This document shows, one piece after another, positions 1-7,859 of a stretch of DNA of 64,000 bases. The notes under the pieces were generated by a model. The model did not search any database, was not told the DNA's origin, and saw nothing but the letters and a program-made list of their open reading frames with translations. Origin of the DNA: an uncultured bacterium (GTDB taxonomy: Bacteria; Planctomycetota; UBA1135); assembly GCA_937919925.1 (NCBI GenBank), contig CALFOT010000055.1:1-64000 (forward strand). Direction: 5' to 3'. The stretch's first letter is position 1; each line of letters begins with the position of its first letter. The translations under genes and the position numbers were made by a program.

Positions 1-158
1 GAGCTGACCGTGTGCAGAGGTGCGAGGGAATTTACAGAAAGAATGATGCACTAACAAATATTTGCAACAAGTTCGAGAAAATACCGAATTTTTGATCACT
101 TCACCGTATGCTAGACCACTCCAGCACCGGTAAAGCCGGTTTCCACCCCAATAATAGC
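1..158. other. Leading non-coding stretch
   Basis: No convincing gene is seen before the start of the first exported protein. The stretch is AT-rich around 50-100. A short hairpin (ACCGG, loop TAAAG, CCGGT) lies just ahead of the coding start, at about 127-141. It probably holds the promoter and leader of the following gene, but no -35/-10 pair stands out. Confidence 0.4.
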
Positions 159-752
159 ATGAAAATAAGCTCCCCAATTTCTCTGGTTGTCCTCGGTCTG
201 ATTGCCTGCGTAGGCACCCCAACTCGTGCTTTTGCTCAGCAAAACCAGGGCGCCGTTAAAGAGGCCACCAAGCGTCAAGAGGCGAAGGCTGACAAAGTTG
301 AGAAGATTCAAGAATCCAAAACTGGTCAAGTCGAAGACGCGCAAAAGAACAAGCCAGAAAGCAAAGCTGGCAAAGCGGTGGCCAAAAACGCCGATGTGGT
401 GAAGGCCGTTGCGCAAGAGATGAATCGCTACACCAACCAGCAAGCCCGTCTGAAAAAAGGTCGTGCCCTTGCTGAGCAAAAAAACGATGCCGTGATGAAG
501 AAAAAGGTCAGCGATCTACAACCCAAAGTTGAGGAGAAGCACGCTGCGGAAATGGCTAAGTTGCACCAGCGCTTCGGTGAAGCCGAAGTGAACAAAGCTC
601 TCGAAGTTGTTGAGAAAGAACGTAAGCGTGGCAAAGATGGCAAAGTGAACCGCATTGGCGTCGACAAAAAGAAGAAGCAGAACCAGCGCCAAAACAAGAA
701 GAATAAGGACCAAGCTGACGACGACGATTCCAAAGAGGAATCCGGCGAATAA
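159..752 (+). CDS. Secreted lysine/glutamate-rich coiled-coil protein
   Basis: This 197-residue protein of unknown function has a clear signal peptide: KIS, a hydrophobic core SLVVLGLIACVG, and a likely cut after AFA before QQN. The mature part is almost entirely charged and helix-forming (repeated K, E, Q, A), so it is probably an extended coiled coil. The last 40 residues are a basic run (KKKKQNQRQNKKNKDQ) followed by an acidic tail (ADDDDSKEESGE). The ATG at 159 is preferred over the in-frame ATG at 108 because it places the signal peptide at the N terminus. A small lipoprotein gene follows 37 bases downstream on the same strand, so the two may be cotranscribed. No family is recognised. 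Confidence 0.7.
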   Translation: MKISSPISLVVLGLIACVGTPTRAFAQQNQGAVKEATKRQEAKADKVEKIQESKTGQVEDAQKNKPESKAGKAVAKNADVVKAVAQEMNRYTNQQARLKKGRALAEQKNDAVMKKKVSDLQPKVEEKHAAEMAKLHQRFGEAEVNKALEVVEKERKRGKDGKVNRIGVDKKKKQNQRQNKKNKDQADDDDSKEESGE

Positions 753-789
753 CATTCATCACCCTGCACAATCTAGTCCCAGATTACCC

Positions 790-990
790 ATGAAACAGTT
801 TCTCATTCTAATCCTCGCCTCCGGCTTCATGCTGGCATGCTCCTCTGATTCCAACAACGATGCTGCTGCAAATGATGTTGTGGATGTGGTTTCAGAAGCC
901 GATGCAGATGCCGCTGCAGAAGCAGCGATGAGCACCGCCGAAGGTGCTGACGCTGAGCTAGACAAAATGGCGAAAGAACTCGACGGTTAA
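790..990 (+). CDS. Small acidic lipoprotein
   Basis: This 66-residue protein begins MKQFLILILASGFMLACSS, a classic lipoprotein signal with lipobox F-M-L-A-C, so the mature protein would start at Cys17. The rest is short, acidic and rich in Ala and Asp (DAAANDVV..., EADADAAAEAAM), with no recognisable domain. An in-frame ATG at 655 lies inside the preceding gene and would bury the signal, so 790 is the start. It follows the exported coiled-coil protein and may be its partner. Its stop overlaps by 4 bases the stop end of the convergent helicase gene. The function is unknown. Confidence 0.65.
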   Translation: MKQFLILILASGFMLACSSDSNNDAAANDVVDVVSEADADAAAEAAMSTAEGADAELDKMAKELDG

Positions 991-3071
991 TCCCGTCGCT
1001 TCTCACACCGACGCCGCGGGCGTCTCTCAGGCGCCGCAGTTTCTTCTGGGACTGCGGCGCTCTCTTCTTGCCTAGGTGGGGGCTTGGGGCCGTCAAGGCC
1101 CAATTCGGCGCGCACATCAATCGGGCCGCGGTAGAGGCACTCGATGGCGGTCGTGGTAATCTGCGCCAGTTGTGGATGGGAATCGCCAACAATTTTCTGT
1201 AAATGCCGCAGATACTGCACGGTCATGCGTGCAACGCGCACAAAGTCGCCCGGCGCAGCGTTGGTGAAACGCTCCAATTCTTCAAAAGGGCGGCCCTGAG
1301 CATATTCGTAAATCGCCGGGCTCATGGCTTCGTCGATTTGCTTGATGGAAGCGGCTAAGCCTGCATCCACTTCGCGTTGAATCGCAAAATCAATCACACG
1401 TTTTGCATGGCGCAAAGTGCCGCGCATAGGACGTAAGGCGTTGGCCCAATATTCATCGCGACGCCGGCCTTCGTGAATCACTCCAGCAATCAATCCACAC
1501 AGAGCGGCCGGCTCGATGTCCTCAAACACGCCTTCATACAATAATTCAGTTAGCTGAATTTCATAACCGAACAGGTGCAGGCAAGTGCGACCACGCGCAA
1601 GGATTTCCTTATCCCCACGGATGTAGCCCATTTCTTCCAGAAACAGGAAACGTTTGGCCAAGATGGCGCGCATCTGCTGGCGATTGTGTTCTTCGCGCTT
1701 GGTGGAATGCTCACGTGCTTGGAAGGCGGCAAAACTATTCTCCCAAACCTGGGCCGCGTAATCGCGGCCGGCAAGCCCGTGTAAATGCACCAAGGTTGCG
1801 TAATCAAGATGGAAGCGCGAGGTAATCGGTTCCACACGGCCGGCTTGTATGCGGTGAATGGGGGCGTCCATGACGTCATCCATCTCCAAGACGGAATAAA
1901 CCAAACCTTCATCATCCATCCCCAAACGCCCTGCGCGGCCCGCCATTTGCATGTAATCGCGAGTGCGCATGTAATCGAAATCGATGCCGTCGAATTTGCT
2001 GAGGCTATCGAAAATCACCGCGCGGGCTGGCATATTGATGCCAAGCGCGAAGGTTTCGGTGGTGTAAAGGAGTTTCACTAATCCTGTGGCGAACAAACGC
2101 TCCACCATCTCCTTTTGCAGCGGCAACATGCCGGCGTGGTGGAAGCCGACGCCACGCTCCAGCATGCCCCGCAGAGAGGCCATGGGGCCACGCGTGTCAT
2201 CGAAGCCAAACTCCATGCGTCCGGCCTCCCATTGGACAGCGAACTTGGTCATTTCTTCGCTACTAGTAAGGTGACGCGAACGCGAAACTTTGCGTGCTTT
2301 GGATTCGCACAAGCGCCGCGAAAAACAGAAATACAAAATCGGCAAGCGCTTATCTTTGATCAGTTCATCAAGTAGCGGACCGTCATCGCGAACCTTATAT
2401 TCGCGATCTTTTTTGTGTTCTTTAAAGCGCGCACGCACGGGCTTCAAGCGGCTGGGCGGAAAGATGCCAGCCTTCGGGTGGTATAGAAAATGCTTGAGTG
2501 GAACAGGACGCTTGGTTTCCTCTACTACGGTCACCGGGCGTTCGCGGACGCGCTCGAGCCATGCGGCGAATTGACCGAGGTTATCGATGGTTGCCGACAG
2601 CGCTACGACGATGACATTCTTCGGCAGGAACATCAGGGTTTCTTCCCACACGGAACCGCGATCAGGATCATCCATGAAGTGGACTTCGTCGAAGACCACT
2701 ACGCCGACATCGCTTAACTGGCCAGCATCCTCAACCAACGTATTGCGTAAAATTTCGGTGGTCATCACCAACACGCGCCCGCTGGAATTTAGCGTGATGT
2801 CACCGGTCGACAAACCGACACTCGCGATTTCTGGATCGGCGCTGAAGTCGCGAAACTTCTGGTTGCTGAGCGCTTTGATTGGTGCTGTGTAAAGCGCGCG
2901 CATGCCCTTTTTCTGCGTGAGGTGAATCGCGTATTCAGCAACCAGAGTTTTGCCAGCGCCGGTTGGGGCGGCCACCAATACGTTGTGGTCGGTATCTAGA
3001 GCAGCGGCGGCTTCGCGCTGAAATGTCGACAACGTGAAACCCTTAAACATCGTCGGACCGTTCACCATCAT
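987..3071 (-). CDS. Mtr4/Ski2-like DExH-box RNA helicase with DSHCT domain
   Basis: This 694-residue superfamily 2 helicase is probably ATP-dependent and acts on RNA in the cytoplasm. Motif I is APTGAGKT (about residues 34-41), motif II is FDEVHF, motif III is ALSATI, and later come FHHAGMLP, GINMPARAVIF and motif VI QMAGRAGR. The C-terminal 200 residues, with TNAAPGDFVRVARMTVQYLRHL, resemble the DSHCT helical domain of Mtr4/Ski2-type helicases. The tail is Arg/Pro-rich. In bacteria these proteins are annotated as DEAD/DEAH helicases whose roles are poorly known; RNA turnover is the usual guess. Possible starts are 3071, 3068 and 3050. It is divergent from the gene at 3121. Confidence 0.9.
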   Translation of the reverse strand: MMVNGPTMFKGFTLSTFQREAAAALDTDHNVLVAAPTGAGKTLVAEYAIHLTQKKGMRALYTAPIKALSNQKFRDFSADPEIASVGLSTGDITLNSSGRVLVMTTEILRNTLVEDAGQLSDVGVVVFDEVHFMDDPDRGSVWEETLMFLPKNVIVVALSATIDNLGQFAAWLERVRERPVTVVEETKRPVPLKHFLYHPKAGIFPPSRLKPVRARFKEHKKDREYKVRDDGPLLDELIKDKRLPILYFCFSRRLCESKARKVSRSRHLTSSEEMTKFAVQWEAGRMEFGFDDTRGPMASLRGMLERGVGFHHAGMLPLQKEMVERLFATGLVKLLYTTETFALGINMPARAVIFDSLSKFDGIDFDYMRTRDYMQMAGRAGRLGMDDEGLVYSVLEMDDVMDAPIHRIQAGRVEPITSRFHLDYATLVHLHGLAGRDYAAQVWENSFAAFQAREHSTKREEHNRQQMRAILAKRFLFLEEMGYIRGDKEILARGRTCLHLFGYEIQLTELLYEGVFEDIEPAALCGLIAGVIHEGRRRDEYWANALRPMRGTLRHAKRVIDFAIQREVDAGLAASIKQIDEAMSPAIYEYAQGRPFEELERFTNAAPGDFVRVARMTVQYLRHLQKIVGDSHPQLAQITTTAIECLYRGPIDVRAELGLDGPKPPPRQEESAAVPEETAAPERRPRRRCEKRRD

Positions 3072-3120
3072 GGGAATAGCATGGGTGGATGATGAAGTGC
3101 GGTCAAGGTAGAACAGGGGA

Positions 3121-4002
3121 ATGGGATGCGCTCTTCCACTACCTTCACTCGCTCAGACAGCTTGGCTGGGGCTTGCCATGCTGACGCTGAGCTGCGGCGA
3201 GACTCTTTCTGTGCAGGAAGCGCGGGTACTTGGGCAGTATGAGGTTCATCAAGCACCGGCTTTCCCGGGTGGTTTCCCAGCCACCTGGGCGGCACAATTT
3301 CACTTGGCACTGAGCACCGCGCCGGACCTGCAGATTGGAGAGCCTCAGGCCGCAGCTGTGGTGCGGGATTTGTTGTTGCAGCTGGATTGGCTGGATCCGG
3401 TGTCCTTAGTCGTGCAACCAGCTCTACCAGTCGGCTTACGGGTGTATTTTCGACCCCTCCTGCCGCGCTTGGCGGTGTCGCGGGGGGATCGGCCGATTGC
3501 CATGCTGGCGGATCGCAACATGGCTGTGCTGCCCGCAGGCATGGCGGAGGACAGCATGCGCCAGTACATGCGAGTGCCCATCGATCTCGGTGTGGAATTG
3601 CCTCCAGCTGGGCAAATCCCCGCCGACCCGCTCCTTCAAGAGGCCTTCCGAGTGTGGCCCGAGGCAGACCAAATCGCCTTGAACGCGGGCTTGAACATCG
3701 TCGCCATTCAACGCAAGAGCACTTACCCCGTGCATGCAACCGAGTTGGCGCCGGCGATGTCGTTTTATTTGGATACCGGGGTGGAAATCTCGTGGGGACG
3801 TGCCACAGACACCGTAGACCCCTTTGCAATCAACTCTTTGAACCAGAAACTGACCTTGGAGCAGAAGGCTGCGCGGCTCATCGCGGTGTTACATGAGTAT
3901 CCACAGCTCATTGGGGTGGGCCGTGTGGTGGTCGATGAGCCGCAAGTTAAGGTCTACGATGCGCGGGGGCAACGCCTGCCGTTCTCGGCGAAACTCCGTT
4001 AG
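3121..4002 (+). CDS. Hypothetical exported protein
   Basis: This 293-residue protein is of unrecognised family. The N terminus has a hydrophobic stretch (AWLGLAMLTLSCGE) that could be a signal peptide or an imperfect lipobox at Cys25, but the region before it lacks the usual positive charge. The body mixes short hydrophobic strands and many prolines, as in an extracytoplasmic beta-rich domain. A -10-like TAGAAC at 3109-3114 ends 7 bases before the ATG and no Shine-Dalgarno is seen, so translation may be leaderless. It lies between a divergent helicase and the rplM promoter. The exact start is uncertain. Confidence 0.6.
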   Translation: MGCALPLPSLAQTAWLGLAMLTLSCGETLSVQEARVLGQYEVHQAPAFPGGFPATWAAQFHLALSTAPDLQIGEPQAAAVVRDLLLQLDWLDPVSLVVQPALPVGLRVYFRPLLPRLAVSRGDRPIAMLADRNMAVLPAGMAEDSMRQYMRVPIDLGVELPPAGQIPADPLLQEAFRVWPEADQIALNAGLNIVAIQRKSTYPVHATELAPAMSFYLDTGVEISWGRATDTVDPFAINSLNQKLTLEQKAARLIAVLHEYPQLIGVGRVVVDEPQVKVYDARGQRLPFSAKLR

Positions 4003-4026
4003 CGGGGGGTGGCTTCCAGTTGCCAC

Positions 4027-4055
4027 TTGCCGTAGGGGCAAAGGTGGTCTAGAAT
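4027..4055 (+). promoter_or_regulatory. Sigma-70 promoter of rplM-rpsI
   Basis: TTGCCG at 4027-4032 and TAGAAT at 4050-4055 are separated by exactly 17 bases, close to the housekeeping consensus. Transcription would start near 4062, giving a leader of about 32 bases before rplM. Confidence 0.7.
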
Positions 4056-4093
4056 GCTCGGCCATTTCGGCGGAGAACCGCCACGAAAGGAAG

Positions 4094-4528
4094 ATGCGTC
4101 AACAGACCACTCATTTGAACTCGATGACCTATGCCCGCGAGTGGCATTTGGTCGATGCTGAGAACCAGATTCTCGGCCGCACCGCTGTGCGTATTGCCAT
4201 GGTCCTCATGGGCAAGCATAAGCCGACCCACTCGGATCACTACGATTGCGGCGATTACGTCGTGGTGGTGAATGCCGATAAGGTGCGCGTCACCGGCAGT
4301 AAGGCTGAAGCCAAAACCTACGTGCATGTCACCGGCTACCCTAGTGGTCGTCGTGAAACTCCTTATGCGAAAATGCTTGAGGAATACCCGCACCGCGTTC
4401 TTAAGAAAGCTGTTTTGCGCATGCTTCCGAAGAATAAGCTCAGTCGCCAACTCATCAAGAAGCTCCACATCTATGGTGGCCCGGAGCATCCCCACGTCGC
4501 CCAGCAGCCCAAGCCGCTCGTTTCCTAA
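4094..4528 (+). CDS. rplM: 50S ribosomal protein L13
   Basis: This 144-residue protein is an early-assembling component of the large ribosomal subunit that binds 23S rRNA. Family landmarks are present in order: REWHLVDAENQILGR near the N terminus, GKHKPTHSDHYDCGDYVVVVN, the YVHVTGYPSGRRE turn, and VLRMLPKNKLSRQLIKKL followed by LHIYGGPEHPH near the C terminus. The length is normal for bacterial L13. The ATG at 4094 is chosen because it leaves the usual short lead before REWHLVDA; a purine-rich AAAGGAAG lies directly against it. The gene is followed 9 bases later by rpsI, the usual L13-S9 pair. The upstream promoter and downstream terminator define a two-gene operon. Confidence 0.97.
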   Translation: MRQQTTHLNSMTYAREWHLVDAENQILGRTAVRIAMVLMGKHKPTHSDHYDCGDYVVVVNADKVRVTGSKAEAKTYVHVTGYPSGRRETPYAKMLEEYPHRVLKKAVLRMLPKNKLSRQLIKKLHIYGGPEHPHVAQQPKPLVS

Positions 4529-4537
4529 CGCAGCCAG

Positions 4538-5071
4538 ATGGAAGAAAACAAAACTGAAGCCGAGAACCCACAGGTTCTCACCATGGATGGTTCCGGAAGT
4601 GCTTCGGCATCCGTTGCCGGTGAGTCTGAAGAGGTCATCGTAGTGGTCAATCCGACTGGTCGCCTAGTCCAGTCTTCCAAGCACGGTGGTTATCACTGGG
4701 GTACTGGTCGGCGCAAGAATGCTGTTGCGCGCGTCCGCGTGCGTCCAGGTTCCGGAGAGTTTGTCGTCAACGGCAAAGTCATCGCGGATTACTTCCCACG
4801 TAGCGTTGATCAAGCCTCCTGTAAATCACCGCTGGTGACTTTGGAAACTGGCTTGAAAGTCGACGTATTTGTAAACACCCACGGTGGTGGCAACACGGGG
4901 CAGGCTGGCGCAGTGCGCATGGGGCTTGGTCGTGCTTTAGTGGCCCTTTACCCAGATGCGCATCGTACTCTGGCAGATGCCGGCCACTTCACCCGTGACT
5001 CCCGGATGGTGGAGCGTAAGAAATACGGTCGTCACGGCGCACGCCGCGGCCACCAATGGGGCAAGCGCTGA
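4538..5071 (+). CDS. rpsI: 30S ribosomal protein S9 with N-terminal extension
   Basis: This 177-residue S9 is a small-subunit protein whose C-terminal tail reaches the ribosomal P site. The conserved core starts at YHWGTGRRKNAVARVRVRPG and continues through VNTHGGGNTGQAGAVRMGLGRAL and the basic tail SRMVERKKYGRHGARRG. About 50 residues (MEENKTEAENPQV...) precede the core and are acidic and low in complexity, an extension not found in E. coli S9. The tail ends QWGKR, matching the usual basic -KR end. It lies 9 bases after rplM and ends with a UGA stop, followed by a strong terminator. Confidence 0.96.
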   Translation: MEENKTEAENPQVLTMDGSGSASASVAGESEEVIVVVNPTGRLVQSSKHGGYHWGTGRRKNAVARVRVRPGSGEFVVNGKVIADYFPRSVDQASCKSPLVTLETGLKVDVFVNTHGGGNTGQAGAVRMGLGRALVALYPDAHRTLADAGHFTRDSRMVERKKYGRHGARRGHQWGKR

Positions 5072-5091
5072 TTTCAGCTTTGCTCCAACAG

Positions 5092-5127
5092 GAGACCGTC
5101 GGTTTATTCCGGCGGTCTCTTTTTTTT
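5092..5127 (+). terminator. Rho-independent terminator after rpsI
   Basis: An 11-base-pair stem (GAGACCGTCGG at 5092-5102 with CCGGCGGTCTC at 5109-5119, one G-U pair) encloses the loop TTTATT and is followed by eight T residues at 5120-5127. This is a textbook intrinsic terminator ending the rplM-rpsI operon. Confidence 0.93.
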
Positions 5128-5192
5128 GCGGTATGCAGCTTGGAAGCTGGCGACGCCGCGTTAATCTGATAGTTGAATTTTAGGAATCGAAC

Positions 5193-5921
5193 ATGGCAGG
5201 CCACTCTCACTGGGCAAACATTCAGCGTAACAAGTCTAAAATGGACTCGAAGCGCGGCAAAGTCTTTAGCCGTTGGGCTAAGCTCATCATGTCTGCTGCC
5301 CGCTCTGGCGGCAGTGACTTGAGCATGAACCTGGCTTTGCGTTACGCGGTGGATCGTGCCAAGGCAGACAACATGCCAAAGGATTCGATTGAACGCGCCA
5401 TCAAGAAAGGTGCGGGAGAATTGGATGGGCAGATGCTCGAAGAGGTGGTCTACGAAGCCTATGCAACGGGTGGCGTCGCCATCGTGATTGAGGCTCTCAC
5501 GGATAACCGCAACCGCACAGCACCAAACATCCGCATGGTCCTCACCAAACGAGGAGGGCAGATCGCCACGATTGGCTCGGTCGCCTTTATGTTCAAGCGT
5601 AAGGCAAGCTTTGTGCTCAACCGGGAAGGTATCGATGAAGATGAGCTCATGGAAGTGGCGTTGGAAGCCGGAGCCGATGAAATCGGTATGGATGAGCCAG
5701 AAATCTACGATATTGAAGGCGATCCTGAAAACTACATGACTCTAGCCACGGCTTTTGCCGATAAAGGTTGGGTGCCCTTGGATGCCGGTTTACGGTATGT
5801 GCCAGACACCTATGTGCCCATCGATGCCGAAGCAAGCGAGAAACTACAAAACCTCATCGATCTTCTCGAAGACGACGAAGACGTCCAAGCTGTACACCAC
5901 AACGCCGAGTTCCCTGAATAA
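5193..5921 (+). CDS. yebC: YebC/PmpR-family DNA-binding regulator or translation factor
   Basis: This 242-residue protein belongs to the YebC/TACO1 family, whose members act as transcription regulators or help ribosomes through difficult proline stretches. It starts with the hallmark AGHSHWANIQRNKSKMDSKR and continues with RYAVDRAKADNMPKDSIERA, YEAYATGGVAIVIEALTDNR and GGQIATIGSVAFMFKRK, all diagnostic. The length matches the family (about 240-250). The start is the only ATG that gives the conserved MAGHSHW opening. It is followed 4 bases later by the degenerate GGDEF gene, so the two are probably cotranscribed. Confidence 0.96.
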   Translation: MAGHSHWANIQRNKSKMDSKRGKVFSRWAKLIMSAARSGGSDLSMNLALRYAVDRAKADNMPKDSIERAIKKGAGELDGQMLEEVVYEAYATGGVAIVIEALTDNRNRTAPNIRMVLTKRGGQIATIGSVAFMFKRKASFVLNREGIDEDELMEVALEAGADEIGMDEPEIYDIEGDPENYMTLATAFADKGWVPLDAGLRYVPDTYVPIDAEASEKLQNLIDLLEDDEDVQAVHHNAEFPE

Positions 5922-5925
5922 ATCC

Positions 5926-6837
5926 ATGCCTGCCCGAACCTTGACCATTTTATCGGCTGACGATTCCGTCGTATCAGCGTGCCAAACCGCTGCAAGCCTT
6001 GCATCCGCTGCCGTTGCCGGCGTAAAAGTTTTGCGCAATCGCGAAGAACTCGCTGCTGCTGGAACCATCGACGGACTGGTCGTTGTCGATCCTGCTTTTA
6101 TGGCGCCTTTAAGTGTGCAGGAATGGGCGCTCGGATTCTTGCGCGAGCATCGTGTTTTGCTGTTCTTGTTAACCACTGGCGATGTTACCGATGCCGACGG
6201 CTTGGCCCGTTTTGTGGGCGCCCAAGGAGCTCTTGCGATTCCAGTCAATGTCGCCTCCCTGGGCGGCTATCTATCCTCTCCTTTTGGCGCCCCCACAAGC
6301 ATGCGCCCCGAGGCTTTGCCGGTTCCCGATGCCGCAGCTCTCAGCCAATCTATTGGGGAGATTCTCAAAGGTCGTGAGCCACAAGCCCGTGAGCGTTTTT
6401 TGGAAGCGGTTGCCGACGGCGAAACTGGCTTGCACACTCCCGAGTTTTGGGAGCACCGTCTGGAAGAAGAGTTCAAGCGTTCTAGTCGCTTCCGTTTTCC
6501 GCTGGGTTTAGCATCCTTCACCTGGGAAGGCGAAATCAACGAAGACGTGCTGCTGGATCTGGCCGGAATTTTGCTCCTGGATACTCGCGATGTGGATGTT
6601 GCTACCCATATTGGTGCGCGTACTTTGGTGGCGATGCTGCCCCATACCGGGCCTGAGGGCACGCGCCAGTTCGCGCAACGCGTTTGGTCTGCAATGCGGG
6701 CGCGCGATTTACGCGACTTACTCGGCGAATCCCTGGAAATTAGTTTCAGTGTTGCAGTTGCCCCAGATTCCAAAATCGCCAATTCGCGTGCCTTCTTAGC
6801 GGCGGTGCTGCCGCAGGGTAGCGCGGCCAACGCTTAA
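5926..6837 (+). CDS. Degenerate GGDEF-domain protein with receiver-like N terminus
   Basis: This 303-residue protein is probably a non-enzymatic signalling relative of diguanylate cyclases. Residues 1-125 resemble a receiver fold with an alternating hydrophobic pattern and DGLVVVDPA. Residues 165-300 follow the GGDEF layout: FWEHRLEEEFKRSSRFRFPLGL, then DVATHIGARTLVAMLPHT, then LEISFSVAVAP. The signature GGDEF is replaced by IGART, so cyclase activity should be lost; it might bind nucleotide or act as a scaffold. The ATG at 5926 directly follows yebC and is preferred to an in-frame ATG inside yebC. The specific role is unknown. Confidence 0.75.
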   Translation: MPARTLTILSADDSVVSACQTAASLASAAVAGVKVLRNREELAAAGTIDGLVVVDPAFMAPLSVQEWALGFLREHRVLLFLLTTGDVTDADGLARFVGAQGALAIPVNVASLGGYLSSPFGAPTSMRPEALPVPDAAALSQSIGEILKGREPQARERFLEAVADGETGLHTPEFWEHRLEEEFKRSSRFRFPLGLASFTWEGEINEDVLLDLAGILLLDTRDVDVATHIGARTLVAMLPHTGPEGTRQFAQRVWSAMRARDLRDLLGESLEISFSVAVAPDSKIANSRAFLAAVLPQGSAANA

Positions 6838-6854
6838 AGGGTTACAGTGGTGGG

Positions 6855-7844
6855 ATGAAGCGACTCCTTCTCCCATTACTAGCGGTGCTGTGCTGCACCA
6901 CCCTTGCTGGTGCACAATTGCCGGCTGGTGCGAAAGCCCCGGCCCTCGAAGCAAAAGATTGGTTCCATCAACCAGCCGGTTTGGATGTCGAGGACTTACG
7001 CGGACGCGTGGTGTTCGTCGAGTTCTGGGCCACTTGGTGAGGACCTTGTAAAGCAGTGATCCCGCACCTGGTCGAGGTGTGGGGCGAGTACGAATCCAAG
7101 GGTCTGGTGATTCTTGCCCTCTCTGATGAATCGGCATCTACCGTGGAGCCATTCCTTAGCGCCAACGGCGTGACTTACCCTGTCGGCTCTGGTTCTGGCT
7201 CGAAGCGCCTTTTTCAAGTTTCCGGAATTCCAGCCGCCTTTTTGATTGATCACAACGGCACCATTCTTTGGAGTGGGCACCCCGGCAACGGTGGCTGGAC
7301 CGGTTTACTCGACGACGCTTTGGCAAAAGCCGAGCAAGCGAAGCCTGGTTGGGATCCGGGAGAGCGTCCAGAGTTTCTCAATAAAGCCGTATCTTTTGCG
7401 CAGCAAGGTGCGCTTGGCAAGTCTTGGAAGGAAACCGAAAGCCTACGTTCCAAGGTGGTTGACGAACCAGAAAAAATAGCCGCCATTGAGTTGTTCCAAG
7501 CAGATTTCCTGCAACGCGCAGCAGCGCGTACCGCAGAACTGGAGCGCTTTTATACGCGCGGCCTGTACTTCGGCGCGCAAGAGTTCCTTGCCGAGCAGAT
7601 GAAAATCTTTAAGGGTTCCCCTCCAGAAATGGAATGGGCAGCAACTGTGAAATCGTGGAGCAAAGATGCTGATATCAAAGCCTTACTGGACCTTGATAAA
7701 AAACGCGTGAAGGCGATGGAACTGGCTTGGGATGGCAAAGCTGATAAAGCTCGAGATGCGCTGGCAAGCCTGCGCAAGAAGGCCAAAGGGACTGCTATTT
7801 ACGATGAAATCCAGAGTAATCTGGAAGCCGTCTCCAAAATGTAA
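6855..7844 (+). CDS. Secreted TlpA-like thioredoxin, selenoprotein (Sec62)
   Basis: This is a 329-residue thiol-disulfide oxidoreductase read through an in-frame UGA at 7038-7040. The signal peptide is MKRLLLPLLAVLCCTTLAGA. The TlpA/AhpC-type domain shows APALEAKDW, then VVFVEFWATW-Sec-GPCK, where family members have WCxxC; the resolving Cys65 is kept. The cis-Pro loop GIPAAFLIDHNG follows at about residues 125-136. The C-terminal 170 residues are a helical, Lys/Glu-rich extension with no recognised domain. The frame is identical on both sides of the UGA, and a SECIS-like hairpin sits 22 bases after it. It probably reduces or isomerises disulfides, or reduces oxidised methionine repair enzymes, in the periplasm. 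A TACAGT hexamer ends 7 bases before the start. Confidence 0.9.
7063..7081 (+). promoter_or_regulatory. Bacterial SECIS-like hairpin in the TlpA selenoprotein gene
   Basis: CGCACCT (7063-7069) pairs with AGGTGTG (7075-7081) as a 7-base-pair stem with one G-U pair, closing the loop GGTCG. The loop opens with GGU, the feature SelB recognises in known bacterial SECIS elements. The loop starts 30 bases after the UGA, inside the 16-37 base range I recall being used for bacterial SECIS prediction. Confidence 0.75.
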
Positions 7845-7859
7845 ACCAAGCTTGGTGGG

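Noticed and set aside
7038-7040. The split of the TlpA gene read as two separate genes or a pseudogene
   Set aside because: Both halves share one frame and complete family motifs, the UGA sits exactly on a catalytic Cys, and a SECIS-like hairpin follows. The two-fragment reading has a promoterless second half starting at an internal Met.
7845-7856. Palindrome ACCAAGCTTGGT as a terminator or operator
   Set aside because: It lies between convergent genes but has no T tract and no loop; a 12-base palindrome is not rare enough to call on its own.
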